DNA of 64,000 nucleotides from Ascidiimonas meishanensis (GTDB lineage: Bacteria; Bacteroidota; Bacteroidia; Flavobacteriales; Flavobacteriaceae). The DNA lies in assembly GCF_037782385.1 (NCBI RefSeq), contig NZ_JBBEXD010000007.1, positions 111,435-175,434 of the forward strand, given 5' to 3'. The translations under genes and the position numbers were made by a program. The notes beneath the pieces are model-generated. The model was not told the DNA's origin. It worked only from the letters and a program-made list of their open reading frames with translations, and ran no database searches. Of this stretch, positions 1 to 8,415 are shown piece after piece; positions within the stretch are counted from its first letter, which is position 1, and the number at the start of each line of letters is the position of its first letter.

Positions 1-1218
1 ATCAAAATAAAAGAAGAAGGAAAGCTTAATGGTGCAGTTATTAAAATGATAGAAGCCAATGTTAGATTGCCTAAAAGTACCTTGGGCGATTTATATTCTG
101 GTATTGCCGCCAATGATGTGGGTGCGGAGCGCATCTTAAGACTCATCGATAAATACGGTTTGGAAGCTTACAAACAAGCGGCTGAAGAATTTATGGACTA
201 TGGCGAACGCATCAGTTTAAAAGAATTGCAAAAAATTCCGAATGGGATTTATGAAAATATCGGATATATCGAAAATGATGGTTTTGGTAACGGCCCTTTT
301 CCTATAAAATTAAAAATCACCATCTCTGATGAGAACATGACCTGTGATTTTACAGGCTCTCACGAACAATTAAAAGGCCCGTTAAATTTATCGAGAACAG
401 GTTTGGAAACGGCTGTAAGAGCAGCATTTAAAGCTATCACAACACCAACACTTCCTGCAAATAATGGTTCTTTTAAACATGTAAAATTAGTTTGCCCGGA
501 AAACACTGTAGTGAGTGCTAACTCCCCTGCGCCAATATCTGTTTATTATGAAGTATTCTTGGCAGCAATAGATTTATTATTAAAAACACTAGGTCCTGTA
601 GTACCTGATAAGTTGCCTGCGGGTCACTTTAGGTCGGTATGTGTAACTTATATTTCAGGAGTTCACCCTATAACCAATGAGTTTTATGTACAAGCCGAAC
701 CGCTTTCCGGAGGCTGGGGAGCCTGTGCGTTCCATGACGGCAACCGCGGACAATTTTCCTACGCACACGGAGAATCTTACAATATACCAGCAGAAACAAG
801 AGAACGAAAATACGGTGTTGTCGTAGAAGAGTACGCGTTTCATAACGAAGGTGGCGGCTATGGGGAATTTCAAGGCGGAAATGGTCAATATCTAACTTTT
901 AAAATATTATCTGAAGAGGCTTTCTTAACTGGAGCTTTTCTAGGATATTCTATACCCACTTGGGGTCTTAATGAAGGAAAAGAAGGAAGCTACAATTACT
1001 TTACAGTAATTAGAACAGACGGCACCCAAGAAACCTATAATGTGGTAACAAACGTGAAGCTGAATAAAGGCGATAGGGTGAAATTGGTAACTGCCACAGG
1101 AGGCGGTTATGGTAATCCTAAAAACAGACCTTTAGTGAAAATTAAAAATGATATTAAAAATGGGTTCATTACCAAAGAGCAGGCCGTTGCACATTATCCT
1201 AAAATGGCTGAGGCATAA
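1..1218 (+). CDS. Hydantoinase B/oxoprolinase family protein, 5' part missing
   Basis: The reading frame is open from the first base, so the start lies upstream of the window and about 405 C-terminal residues are visible; full HyuB-type proteins are usually 500-580 residues. The family is the B subunit of ATP-dependent hydantoinases, N-methylhydantoinases and 5-oxoprolinases, which open five-membered cyclic amides in the cytoplasm. Recognisable features are the glycine-rich stretches GGGYGEFQGGNG and ATGGGYGNP near the end. A HyuA partner would be expected just upstream. It is followed after 15 bp by a cupin, then a CodB-like permease and proline dehydrogenase, all on the same strand, which fits a catabolic operon for a cyclic nitrogen compound. 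Family assignment is firm; the substrate is not visible. Confidence 0.9.
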   Translation: MKIKEEGKLNGAVIKMIEANVRLPKSTLGDLYSGIAANDVGAERILRLIDKYGLEAYKQAAEEFMDYGERISLKELQKIPNGIYENIGYIENDGFGNGPFPIKLKITISDENMTCDFTGSHEQLKGPLNLSRTGLETAVRAAFKAITTPTLPANNGSFKHVKLVCPENTVVSANSPAPISVYYEVFLAAIDLLLKTLGPVVPDKLPAGHFRSVCVTYISGVHPITNEFYVQAEPLSGGWGACAFHDGNRGQFSYAHGESYNIPAETRERKYGVVVEEYAFHNEGGGYGEFQGGNGQYLTFKILSEEAFLTGAFLGYSIPTWGLNEGKEGSYNYFTVIRTDGTQETYNVVTNVKLNKGDRVKLVTATGGGYGNPKNRPLVKIKNDIKNGFITKEQAVAHYPKMAEA

Positions 1219-1233
1219 TTAAAACTTATTGGT

Positions 1234-1545
1234 ATGGAAGTTATAAAATTCAGCTACCCAGAAAATGAGGAGTATCTAAAATATATCATTCAAAAACAAG
1301 AAAAGGGTGTGGCCGTAGATTGCGGTTCGGTGGTTTTGAAAAAAGGGCAACTACTCCCATTTAAAACCTTAGAAACTCATGAAATAAGTTTTTTGGTTTC
1401 TGGAAAATTAAGGGTGTTGACTAAAGATGGTAATGAGAAAATAATGAATCCTGGGGATTTAATTTATCTTAATAAGGATGAGATACGAGAAACGATAACC
1501 TTAGAAGATAGCAAGATTCTTTTCTTTTTATTCAAAGCAATCTAA
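1234..1545 (+). CDS. Small cupin-fold protein
   Basis: A 103-residue single-domain protein with a cupin-type second motif (NPGDLIYL at about residues 73-80) preceded by a short beta-rich half with only one histidine in the position where metal-binding cupins carry two (ETHEISF). It may therefore bind a small ligand without the standard metal centre. It sits 15 bp after the hydantoinase B gene and 36 bp before the permease, so it is probably co-transcribed. A role as a ligand-sensing or accessory protein of the hydantoinase/permease operon is inferred from position only. Confidence 0.7.
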   Translation: MEVIKFSYPENEEYLKYIIQKQEKGVAVDCGSVVLKKGQLLPFKTLETHEISFLVSGKLRVLTKDGNEKIMNPGDLIYLNKDEIRETITLEDSKILFFLFKAI

Positions 1546-1581
1546 AACATATTTTTCAAACCGAGTTTCAAATTATATAAG

Positions 1582-2862
1582 ATGAAAGACACACCTATCA
1601 GTTTTCAAAAAAATACTGATTATGCATCAGTAGTGATACCAGAAAATGCAAGACAGCCATGGTATGTGCCAGCATTCATTTTTGGCGGATTAGAGTTTTG
1701 TATTCCTGTTTTATTAATTGGGGGAATTCTAATTGGGAACTTCAGTCTTTTAGAAATAATTGGAATACTACTGGTAGGGCTTGTTTTTTTTCAATGGATT
1801 GGAAATGCAATACAGGGATATATCGGCGCAAAAACAGGCCTAACATCGTCGGCATTGGCGGCATTGAGCTTTGGAAAAGGGCAATCGCGTATTATAGTAG
1901 GGATTGTTATCTTGGCTCTAACGCTGGGTTGGTGGGCCATACAGACTTCTGTTGCTGCAGATGCTTTTAGCGCTTTAGTGGGTATTAATAAAGATGAAAA
2001 TTTCTTTTTATATGTGTTGAGTACCGCAGGTATTGGTATTCTTTTTGCCATTCCCTCTATATTAGGTTATGCCTCAATTAAATGGGTAGATTATGTAGCC
2101 ATTCCAGCAGGACTGTTACTGGTTACCGTTGCCCTCTATTTATCCATAAATAACATGGGTTGGGAGAAAATGGCCCAATGGAATCCCGAAGGCAGTATGT
2201 CTTTTATAGAAGCTATTAATTTAGTGATTAGCATTAACGTGGCGCAATGGTTAATTGCGCCAGATTATACAAGATTTGCTAAGCCCACATGGAGAGCTAA
2301 TATTTTAATTCCATTGGGGATTATCATCGTAGGTTTCCCACTATTTTTAGTTGGTGGCATTATGTCTATGGGTACGGGTAATTCAGATATCGTACAGGTA
2401 ATGCAAGAGCTAGGCTTTCCTGCCTGGGGATTCGTGGTACTTTGGGTTGCCACATGGACGAGTCAATTGGTAAGTAACTATACCGGAGGTTTAGTACTAT
2501 GCAATATGTTTAATCTACAAAATGCCAAAAGCAGGAAAAAAATGACCTTGTTATTTGCCATTATAGGAATTATACTGGCCTTGTTGGGAATCATGGAGCA
2601 GTTTGTTAATTTCTTATATACCCTAGCAGTAGTAGTTCCGGTAATAGCAGGTGTTATCATGGCACATTTCTTTTTTATTAGTAAAACGCAGGTCTCTACA
2701 GTAAAATCTTGGAATTGGTTGGCAACAATAAGTATTCTTGTGGGTATAATAGTAGGATACCTAACACAGTATCAATATCCAGTAGGATTCCCGGCGGTAC
2801 AATCTTTAATCGTATCGGGGACATTATATATAGTATTAAATAATTCATTCAATAAAGGATAA
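1582..2862 (+). CDS. NCS1-family (CodB-like) nucleobase/hydantoin permease
   Basis: A 426-residue polytopic inner-membrane protein with about 12 hydrophobic segments. Short family landmarks are LGWWAIQTSV after the third or fourth helix, APDYTRFAK in the middle and WTSQLVSNYTGGL later, which resemble cytosine permease CodB and the wider NCS1 group (cytosine, allantoin, hydantoin). NCS1 carriers import the ring compound with Na+ or H+. Directly downstream of HyuB and a cupin, the likely cargo is the substrate of that hydrolase. Its stop codon abuts the GTG start of proline dehydrogenase with no gap, which suggests translational coupling. Transporter family is firm, substrate inferred. Confidence 0.88.
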   Translation: MKDTPISFQKNTDYASVVIPENARQPWYVPAFIFGGLEFCIPVLLIGGILIGNFSLLEIIGILLVGLVFFQWIGNAIQGYIGAKTGLTSSALAALSFGKGQSRIIVGIVILALTLGWWAIQTSVAADAFSALVGINKDENFFLYVLSTAGIGILFAIPSILGYASIKWVDYVAIPAGLLLVTVALYLSINNMGWEKMAQWNPEGSMSFIEAINLVISINVAQWLIAPDYTRFAKPTWRANILIPLGIIIVGFPLFLVGGIMSMGTGNSDIVQVMQELGFPAWGFVVLWVATWTSQLVSNYTGGLVLCNMFNLQNAKSRKKMTLLFAIIGIILALLGIMEQFVNFLYTLAVVVPVIAGVIMAHFFFISKTQVSTVKSWNWLATISILVGIIVGYLTQYQYPVGFPAVQSLIVSGTLYIVLNNSFNKG

Positions 2863-4041
2863 GTGGAAAAAATATTTGATAACACTAAAGTGGCTTTAGC
2901 TCTAAAATCAGACGCAGAATTGAATAGAGCTCATTTTCTATTTGAAATAATAAAAAAAGCGCCACTTGTAAAAATTGGAGCAGCAGTGACCAATTTTGCG
3001 TTAAAAGTGAAACTACCCGTTGAAAAATTAATCCGCGCTACGGTTTTTGACCATTTCTGTGGCGGTATTAATGAAGAGGATTGTGAGGAAGTTATCAAAA
3101 AAATGCATAGCAAGAATGTACATACTGTTTTAGATTATTCAGTTGAAGGCAAAGAAGAAAATGTACAATTTGATTACGCGGTACAAAAAGTAATAAAAAC
3201 TCTAAATTTTGCTAAAGAAGATGTAGCCATTCCTTTTGTTGTTTTCAAGCCAACTGGTTTCGGGAGATTTAAAATTTATCAAAAACTTACCGAAGGAAAA
3301 ACTTTAAATGACGATGAGCTTAATGAATGGCAAATTATTAAAAGTCGTTTTAATAAGGTTTGCAGTAAAGCCTTAGAATATAAAATTCCTATTCTCATTG
3401 ATGCCGAAGAAAGTTGGATGCAAGATGCCGCAGATTCACTCATTGAAGAAATGATGGAAAAGTATAATAAAGATTGCGTTATCATTTTTAACACGCTACA
3501 AGCCTATCGCTGGGACAGATTAGAGTATTTAAAAAGTTTACATCAAAGAGCAAAATCCAAAGGATATAAAATTGGAATGAAATTGGTGAGAGGAGCCTAC
3601 ATGGAAAAAGAGCGAGAAAGAGCATTAAATCACAAGTATAAAGATCCCATCTGTAAAGACAAAAATACTACCGATGCCTTGTATAACGAGGTTTTAAATT
3701 ATATGTTAGATAATTTAGAAAGCATGGAAGTTTTCGCAGGAACACATAATGAAGAAAGTTGCTATTTACTTATGGATATAATGAAGAGAAAAGAACTTTC
3801 TGAAAATGATAAAAGAATTTGGTTCGGTCAGTTGTATGGCATGAGTGATAATATCAGCTATAATTTAGCGGTACAAGGATATAACGTTGCAAAATATCTT
3901 CCCTTTGGTCCTGTTAAAGATGTGATGCCTTATTTAATAAGACGAGCAGAAGAAAATACCTCCGTTGTTGGCCAGACTTCAAGAGAGCTTTTTTTGATAA
4001 AAAAGGAAATGAAAAGGAGAAAACTAGTAAAGCTAGTTTAA
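2863..4041 (+). CDS. Proline dehydrogenase (GTG start)
   Basis: A 392-residue FAD-dependent proline dehydrogenase of the monofunctional type, oxidising L-proline to pyrroline-5-carboxylate at the membrane/quinone interface. Diagnostic segments are VRGAYMEKERERA at about 243-255 and a C-terminal FGPVKDVMPYLIRRAEENTS, which carries the RR substrate-binding pair. The start is GTG immediately after the permease stop; residues from MEKIFDNTKVALALKSDAEL match the usual flavobacterial N-terminus, so no ATG further in is preferred. It ends the hydantoinase operon. A decayed second copy of part of this gene lies at 6436-6588, beyond the PPK2 pair. Enzyme identity is firm; whether it serves general proline catabolism or the cyclic-amide pathway is open. 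Confidence 0.93.
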   Translation: MEKIFDNTKVALALKSDAELNRAHFLFEIIKKAPLVKIGAAVTNFALKVKLPVEKLIRATVFDHFCGGINEEDCEEVIKKMHSKNVHTVLDYSVEGKEENVQFDYAVQKVIKTLNFAKEDVAIPFVVFKPTGFGRFKIYQKLTEGKTLNDDELNEWQIIKSRFNKVCSKALEYKIPILIDAEESWMQDAADSLIEEMMEKYNKDCVIIFNTLQAYRWDRLEYLKSLHQRAKSKGYKIGMKLVRGAYMEKERERALNHKYKDPICKDKNTTDALYNEVLNYMLDNLESMEVFAGTHNEESCYLLMDIMKRKELSENDKRIWFGQLYGMSDNISYNLAVQGYNVAKYLPFGPVKDVMPYLIRRAEENTSVVGQTSRELFLIKKEMKRRKLVKLV

Positions 4042-4529
4042 ATGATTTATAACAGTAAGACTTTAGTATTTGGGAGTACTATTTATTTGTGTGAAGCAGT
4101 AAAGCGATGCACAATAAAATTTTTGATATAAACCCAGTTTTAAACTTGCTGGTAATATATTATTAGCTCAAATCTGGCATTCTCTTAGAAATATAGATTT
4201 TGAATTTTGCTTGATATTTTTTAATACAAAGGAGTATACTTTAGTACCTTTTCGTCGATTTCAGAATATTTTAAAAAAATATCACTTTAATTAGATGCTT
4301 AAACTTCAATATTAAATAAAGGATTCTAAGTTCCAGAATAGATCAATTAATGAAACTACGAAAACAAGACCACCAACAGAACTTAAAAAAAATGTTTTTC
4401 TATCTTTTGAATTTACTCTATTAAACAGCCATTTTTTGGTATTTAAATTGTGGTGTTACCAATAAAAAAGGAATAAATAAAGCCTACATAAGTACCCAAC
4501 TTTAATTAATGCATTAGCGAAAACCCTGG
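4042..4529. other. Intergenic region, 488 bp, with a possible ORF remnant
   Basis: Very AT-rich gap between proline dehydrogenase and the 3' end of the second PPK2 gene. No RNA gene, strong hairpin terminator or intact gene is visible. The minus strand of its right half carries a protein-like reading frame interrupted by one stop (listed separately at 4312-4533). The left half holds nothing I recognise. Confidence 0.5.
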
Positions 4530-4533
4530 TCAA
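4312..4533 (-). pseudogene. Possible decayed small membrane-protein ORF
   Basis: On the minus strand a frame runs from a TTG at 4533-4531, overlapping the PPK2 stop, to a TAA at 4314-4312. It is interrupted only by a TAA at 4458-4456. The second half encodes a basic stretch (KKWLFNRVNSKDRKTFF) followed by a hydrophobic segment (LSSVGGLVFVVSLIDLFW). About 70 codons with one stop is unusual for non-coding DNA this AT-rich, so a broken small membrane protein is plausible. I do not recognise the family and there is no intact start, so this is a weak call. Confidence 0.3.
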
Positions 4534-5372
4534 TAGCTAGTGCCAATTGCCGTATCCTCGATTTCGATATGTTTTATTATCGCTTCATCTTTTGGACCGT
4601 AAGGAATTACATTAAGAATATGTTCAATTGCCTCAATTCTAGCCGCTGTTTTTTTATTTGCCTTGATAATAGTCCAAGGTGCAATTTCGGTATTGGTATG
4701 TTCAAACATTTTACATTTATAAGCTGTATAAACGTCCCATAATTTTAAAGCATTTTGATCTACCTTACTGAACTTCCATTTTTTTATCGGGTTTGATTTA
4801 ATCGCTTCAAATCGCATAGCTTGTTCTTCTTTGGTAATAGAAAAATAAAGTTTTATAAGTCGTATACCCGATTGAATGATCATTCGTTCAAAGTCATTGA
4901 CCTGCTCCATGAATATGTTGTACTTTTCTTGCGTACAAAAATTGTTTACAGGTTCTACCACCGCTCTGTTGTACCAACTTCTGTCGAAGAAAACAATATT
5001 TCCTTCCCTTGGTAATTGATTAATGTAACGTTGAAAATACCACTGTCCCTCTTCTTCTGCGGAGGGCTTGGGCAAGGCAACTACCTTGAATTCCCTTGGG
5101 TTCAAATGTTGCGTAATCCTTCTAATAGCGCCTCCTTTACCGGCGGCATCTCGTCCCTCAAAAAGCACTACAACTTTCTCATTGTTTTCCGTTACCCAAT
5201 TCTGAAGCTTTATAAGCTCTTCTTGAAGATTCTTAATTCGAGCTTCATAAGCAAGATTGCGAAGCACTTTGGTTTTGCTAATACCATCGTTCAATAAAAA
5301 TTGTTTCAATGCTTTTTTAGAGTTCAATAGTTTTAGGTCTTTTTTGCTTAATGAATGCATCTTAAATGTCAA
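4530..5372 (-). CDS. Polyphosphate kinase 2 family protein (second of tandem pair)
   Basis: A 280-residue PPK2-family nucleotide kinase, which transfers phosphate between inorganic polyphosphate and nucleoside di- or monophosphates in the cytoplasm. It has the Walker A motif GRDAAGKG at 73-80, the Walker B region IVFFDRSWYNRA with Asp130, and the PPK2 lid-type block KPSAEEEGQWYF around 102-113. Length is normal for a single-domain PPK2. It is the downstream gene of two paralogues; its start overlaps the end of the first by 11 bp, so translation is probably coupled. The two copies share all catalytic motifs but differ widely elsewhere, which suggests an old duplication with possible division of substrate range. 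The subclass is not certain. Confidence 0.93.
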   Translation of the reverse strand: MTFKMHSLSKKDLKLLNSKKALKQFLLNDGISKTKVLRNLAYEARIKNLQEELIKLQNWVTENNEKVVVLFEGRDAAGKGGAIRRITQHLNPREFKVVALPKPSAEEEGQWYFQRYINQLPREGNIVFFDRSWYNRAVVEPVNNFCTQEKYNIFMEQVNDFERMIIQSGIRLIKLYFSITKEEQAMRFEAIKSNPIKKWKFSKVDQNALKLWDVYTAYKCKMFEHTNTEIAPWTIIKANKKTAARIEAIEHILNVIPYGPKDEAIIKHIEIEDTAIGTSY

Positions 5373-6213
5373 TTTGTTTTACCAAGCGATGGTATCGTTG
5401 TATAATATTTGGGTCTGGTAATAGAATATCACTAGAATTCCCTTTTCCTTCGTAATCGTATTTGGAGAGAACATGTCGCATACTCTCCAATCGTGCTTCT
5501 TTTTTATTATTCGTCTTGACGATAATCCAAGGACTAAAGTTGGTGTGGGTCTTACTGAACATTTGTTCTTTGTAAAAGGTATACCGATCCCATAATTTTT
5601 GTCCTTCTTGATCTACAGGACTGAATTTCCATCTCTTTAAAGGGTTTTCAAGTCGTGAATTAAATCGTTTTACCTGCTCGTCTTTTGAAATGGAGAACCA
5701 GAATTTGACTATTTCAATACCATCCTCATAGAGCATATGCTCAAATTCAGGCACTTGTACCATGAATTTCTTGTATTCTACATCGTTACAGAACCCCATT
5801 ACAGGCTCTACAACAGCACGATTGTACCAACTTCTATCAAAAAAAACAATCTCCCCAGGGTTGGGCAATTCCTTGATATATCGTCTAAAATACCATTGTC
5901 CTTTTTCAACTTCAGTAGGTTTCGTAAGTGCAACTACACGCATTGAACGTGGATTCAGGTGCTCGGTAAAACGCCTAATAGAACTTCCTTTTCCTGCTGC
6001 ATCACGACCCTCGAAAATGATACAAACCCTTTTTTTCGTCTCTGCTACCCAACGCTGAAAGTCTACAAACTCTGCTTGAAGAGCTAACAATTCTTTTTCA
6101 TATTGAACGGCCTCCAACAAATCTATTACTTCTTCTTTACTTTTCTTTGCTTTGATAAGTGTAATAAATTCTTTTTTATTATTTGTTTTTTTAAAATCTT
6201 TGGCTGTTAGCAT
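5362..6213 (-). CDS. Polyphosphate kinase 2 family protein (first of tandem pair)
   Basis: A 283-residue PPK2-family protein with the Walker A motif GRDAAGKG at 69-76, the Walker B region IVFFDRSWYNRA with Asp126, and the KPTEVEKGQWYFRRY block near 99-113. It would use polyphosphate to phosphorylate nucleotides, or the reverse. It is the first gene of a two-gene minus-strand unit with the paralogue at 4530-5372. A sequence reading AGATCTTTG just upstream of the start (about 6230-6240 on the complement) resembles the flavobacterial -7 element with one mismatch. No PPK1 or exopolyphosphatase gene is in the window. Confidence 0.93.
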   Translation of the reverse strand: MLTAKDFKKTNNKKEFITLIKAKKSKEEVIDLLEAVQYEKELLALQAEFVDFQRWVAETKKRVCIIFEGRDAAGKGSSIRRFTEHLNPRSMRVVALTKPTEVEKGQWYFRRYIKELPNPGEIVFFDRSWYNRAVVEPVMGFCNDVEYKKFMVQVPEFEHMLYEDGIEIVKFWFSISKDEQVKRFNSRLENPLKRWKFSPVDQEGQKLWDRYTFYKEQMFSKTHTNFSPWIIVKTNNKKEARLESMRHVLSKYDYEGKGNSSDILLPDPNIIQRYHRLVKQIDI

Positions 6214-6332
6214 ATACTTGGGTTTATCTTATCAAAGATCTTTTTTTTTATCATTTTAAAAGATGACATTGGTCATTTTTAGATCTTAAACTTCTGTACA
6301 GTAACCTTAACCTGAGATTCCTAACTATTTTA

Positions 6333-6425
6333 ATGCTATCCTCATGTATAGCTGCGTTATATATAGCTGTTATGGCTCTCATAATTGGACTTATGCTATT
6401 CGGTTTTTTGACTTTTTCTATTTGA
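6333..6425 (+). other. Tiny hydrophobic ORF, doubtful
   Basis: A 30-codon ATG-to-TGA frame encoding an almost entirely hydrophobic peptide (AALYIAVMALIIGLMLFGF in its core), which could be a single-span membrane peptide. No promoter match or conserved motif was found, and hydrophobic codons are common by chance in T-rich DNA. It lies between the PPK2 promoter region and the proline dehydrogenase remnant. Confidence 0.15.
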
Positions 6426-6435
6426 AATGATTAAA

Positions 6436-6588
6436 AAGGAACCATTTAATGATGGAGAAAGTTGGAAGTGAGATGCAGTAGATTCGCACCTTGAAGAAAT
6501 GAAGGTAAAATATAATAAAGACAGTTTTATTATACCTATGAATTTTTAGCAAGAGAAAATGGAAAAACTAGTAAAGCTAATTATATAA
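6436..6588 (+). pseudogene. Remnant of a second proline dehydrogenase gene
   Basis: In one frame the plus strand reads DGESWK-stop-DAVDSHLEEM then KVKYNKDSFII, which aligns with DAEESWMQDAADSLIEEM and MEKYNKDCVII of the intact proline dehydrogenase (3400-3490 in DNA). After a TAG at 6547 the same frame continues with EKMEKLVKLII-stop, matching the intact C-terminus (KKEMKRRKLVKLV). About 500 bp between these two blocks is missing. Two in-frame stops (6469 and 6547) and the internal deletion show it is dead. A short match (TAAATGAT-TAT) follows both stop codons, so homology may extend past the gene end. Confidence 0.8.
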
Positions 6589-6619
6589 GAAGTAAATGAT
6601 CTATTGATTTCGTAATTCT

Positions 6620-6656
6620 AAAAAAAACCCTGTAAATCAATTTTTTACAGGGTTTT
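6620..6656 (-). terminator. Rho-independent terminator of tmRNA
   Basis: Perfect 13-bp inverted repeat (6624-6636 with 6644-6656, 7-nt loop) holding CCCTGT/ACAGGG. The plus strand has a run of A at 6620-6627, which is the U tract when read on the minus strand. It lies about 24 nt past the 3' end of the tmRNA. Confidence 0.85.
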
Positions 6657-6679
6657 GATAAAATTTATGTACTATTTAG

Positions 6680-7073
6680 TGGAGTCGGAGGGACTCGAAC
6701 CCTCGTCCAAACAAGCAATTAAACTGCTTTCTACGCGCTTAGTTTTCGTTTAATTTTCGACAGGCAACTGACCGAAAACCGCCTATTACCTGCTTAGCTT
6801 CTTTGTTGTTAAGATATTGCCAAAGCTACCATATCTCTATGTTGACTTTTATGGTGCCTCAAAATAGATCGCCGTCAACAAGGGCTATCTGGAGACATCT
6901 CGCTTCTCTGCCTTGCAGAGACGAGGCTAAATCCTACTATAATTCAGATTATGCAGCAAGAGCGTAGTTATCTTCGCCTATTAAAATTGTGAAATAGATA
7001 TTAACGAGCATTAATTTCATAGCTCGGCGTGCTTACAATTCAATTCGACTCGCTGTCAAAACCAGTCGACCCC
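6680..7073 (-). ncRNA. ssrA: Transfer-messenger RNA (tmRNA)
   Basis: Minus-strand RNA of about 394 nt. The 5' end reads GGGGTCGACTGGTTTTGACA and the 3' end carries the T-arm GGACTCGAACCC (complement) and terminal CCA at 6682-6680. The resume codon GGC at 6978 opens a tag frame GEDNYALAA ending in TAA at 6949, close to the tags known in Flavobacteriia. tmRNA with SmpB rescues stalled ribosomes and marks the unfinished protein for proteolysis. A terminator follows. It is transcribed away from the dehydrogenase-like gene at 7201. Confidence 0.95.
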
Positions 7074-7138
7074 ATATATAAAAGAACGTAGTCTTAGAAG
7101 TGGTGTAAAAGTACTGTAAAAAATATTCGTTTAAAAGC

Positions 7139-7170
7139 TTTGCATCACATCCTTTCAACTGTTACATTTG
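7139..7170 (+). promoter_or_regulatory. Consensus flavobacterial promoter
   Basis: TTTG at 7139-7142 and TACATTTG at 7163-7170, separated by 20 nt, match the known Bacteroidetes -33/-7 consensus (TTTG, TAnnTTTG). It lies 30 bp before the ATG at 7201. A TTG codon in frame with that gene at 7168 is part of this -7 box and so cannot be a translation start. Confidence 0.8.
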
Positions 7171-7200
7171 GAACAAATTCTATACCAAAAAGTATCATTG

Positions 7201-8406
7201 ATGAAGTTTGGAATCATAAAAGAACGCAAAAGCCCGCCAGATAGGCGAGTTGTCTTGTCTCCCGAAGCCTGCCAAAAAGTCCTAGAAAGATTTCCGGAGG
7301 CCAAGATTAAAGTAGAACCTTCAGATATAAGAGTTTTTCCAGATAGTGCTTATCAAGAAATGGGTATCACTGTTTCAGAAGATCTTACCGATTGTGATGT
7401 GCTATTAGGTGTAAAAGAAGTACCTGTTGAAGCATTAATCCCGAATAAAAAATATTTTTTCTTTTCTCATACAATTAAAAAGCAACCTTACAATCGAGAT
7501 TTATTGAGAGCAATCCTCGCAAAAAATATTGAAATTTATGATCACGAAGTGATTACTGCGGCAAATGGACAAAGATTGGTGGCGTTTGGGAGATATGCGG
7601 GAATAGTGGGTGCGTATAATGGTTTTAGAGCATTTGGACTTAAAAATGGTGCATTTAGTTTGCCAAAAGCAGAAACATTAGCAAATCAAAAAGAGTTGAT
7701 AGCTCAATTGAATAAAATTGATCTTCCGGCTATCAAAATCATACTAACAGGAAAAGGAAGAGTAGGTAATGGAGCTCGTGAGATGCTAGATGGAATGCAG
7801 ATTAAAATAGTAGGGGTAGAAGAATTCCTCTCAAAGGAATTTAAGGAGGCTGTTTATTGTCAAATAGATGTGTTAGATTATAATAAGCGGAAAGATGGAC
7901 GAAGGTTAACCAAAAAAGATTTTTACGAAAATCCAGAAGACTATGAGTCTAATTTTATGCGTTTTGCTAACGTAAGTGATTTTTTTATCGCGGGTCATTT
8001 TTACGGGGATGGTGCTCCGTTTCTGTATACAAGACAGGATGCAAAAACAGCAAATTTTAAGATAAAAGTAGTTGCAGATATTAGTTGCGATATTGATGGT
8101 CCGGTGGCATCAACTATCCGTGCTTCAACTATTTCCAATCCTATTTATGGATATGACCCTATTACAGAGAAAGAAGTAGATTATAAAATAGAAAGTGCTA
8201 TTGCTGTAATGGCTGTTGATAATCTTCCATGTGAACTGCCTGCGGATGCAAGTGATGGTTTTGGGGATAATTTTAGGAAGTATGTAATTCCTTCATTTTT
8301 TAATGCAGATAAAGATGGTATTCTTGAAAGAGCGAGAATGACTTATAAAGGTTCCTTGACGCCGAGATATCAATATCTACAGGATTTTGTTGATGGTAAG
8401 GAATAA
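7201..8406 (+). CDS. NAD(P)-dependent oxidoreductase, saccharopine/alanine dehydrogenase-like
   Basis: A 401-residue protein of the alanine dehydrogenase/PNT fold group, closest in pattern to lysine-forming saccharopine dehydrogenases. Visible features are the N-terminal MKFGIIKERKSPPDRRV with its basic substrate residues, HTIKKQPYN, the GRYAGIVGAYNG loop and a nucleotide-binding turn GKGRVGNGAREM near 187-198. Family members oxidise amino acids with NAD(P)+; the true substrate in Bacteroidota is not settled. I chose the ATG at 7201 because the in-frame TTG at 7168 lies inside the promoter -7 element. It stands alone, divergent from tmRNA. Confidence 0.85.
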   Translation: MKFGIIKERKSPPDRRVVLSPEACQKVLERFPEAKIKVEPSDIRVFPDSAYQEMGITVSEDLTDCDVLLGVKEVPVEALIPNKKYFFFSHTIKKQPYNRDLLRAILAKNIEIYDHEVITAANGQRLVAFGRYAGIVGAYNGFRAFGLKNGAFSLPKAETLANQKELIAQLNKIDLPAIKIILTGKGRVGNGAREMLDGMQIKIVGVEEFLSKEFKEAVYCQIDVLDYNKRKDGRRLTKKDFYENPEDYESNFMRFANVSDFFIAGHFYGDGAPFLYTRQDAKTANFKIKVVADISCDIDGPVASTIRASTISNPIYGYDPITEKEVDYKIESAIAVMAVDNLPCELPADASDGFGDNFRKYVIPSFFNADKDGILERARMTYKGSLTPRYQYLQDFVDGKE

Positions 8407-8415
8407 TTAGTGACA

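Noticed and set aside
4530..6588. PPK2 pair as part of a mobile element inserted between proline dehydrogenase and its fragment
   Set aside because: No transposase, integrase, terminal inverted repeats or target duplication can be seen; ordinary duplication and decay is enough.
7168..7200. TTG start giving an 11-residue longer dehydrogenase-like protein
   Set aside because: The TTG is the end of the TACATTTG promoter box with TTTG 20 nt upstream.
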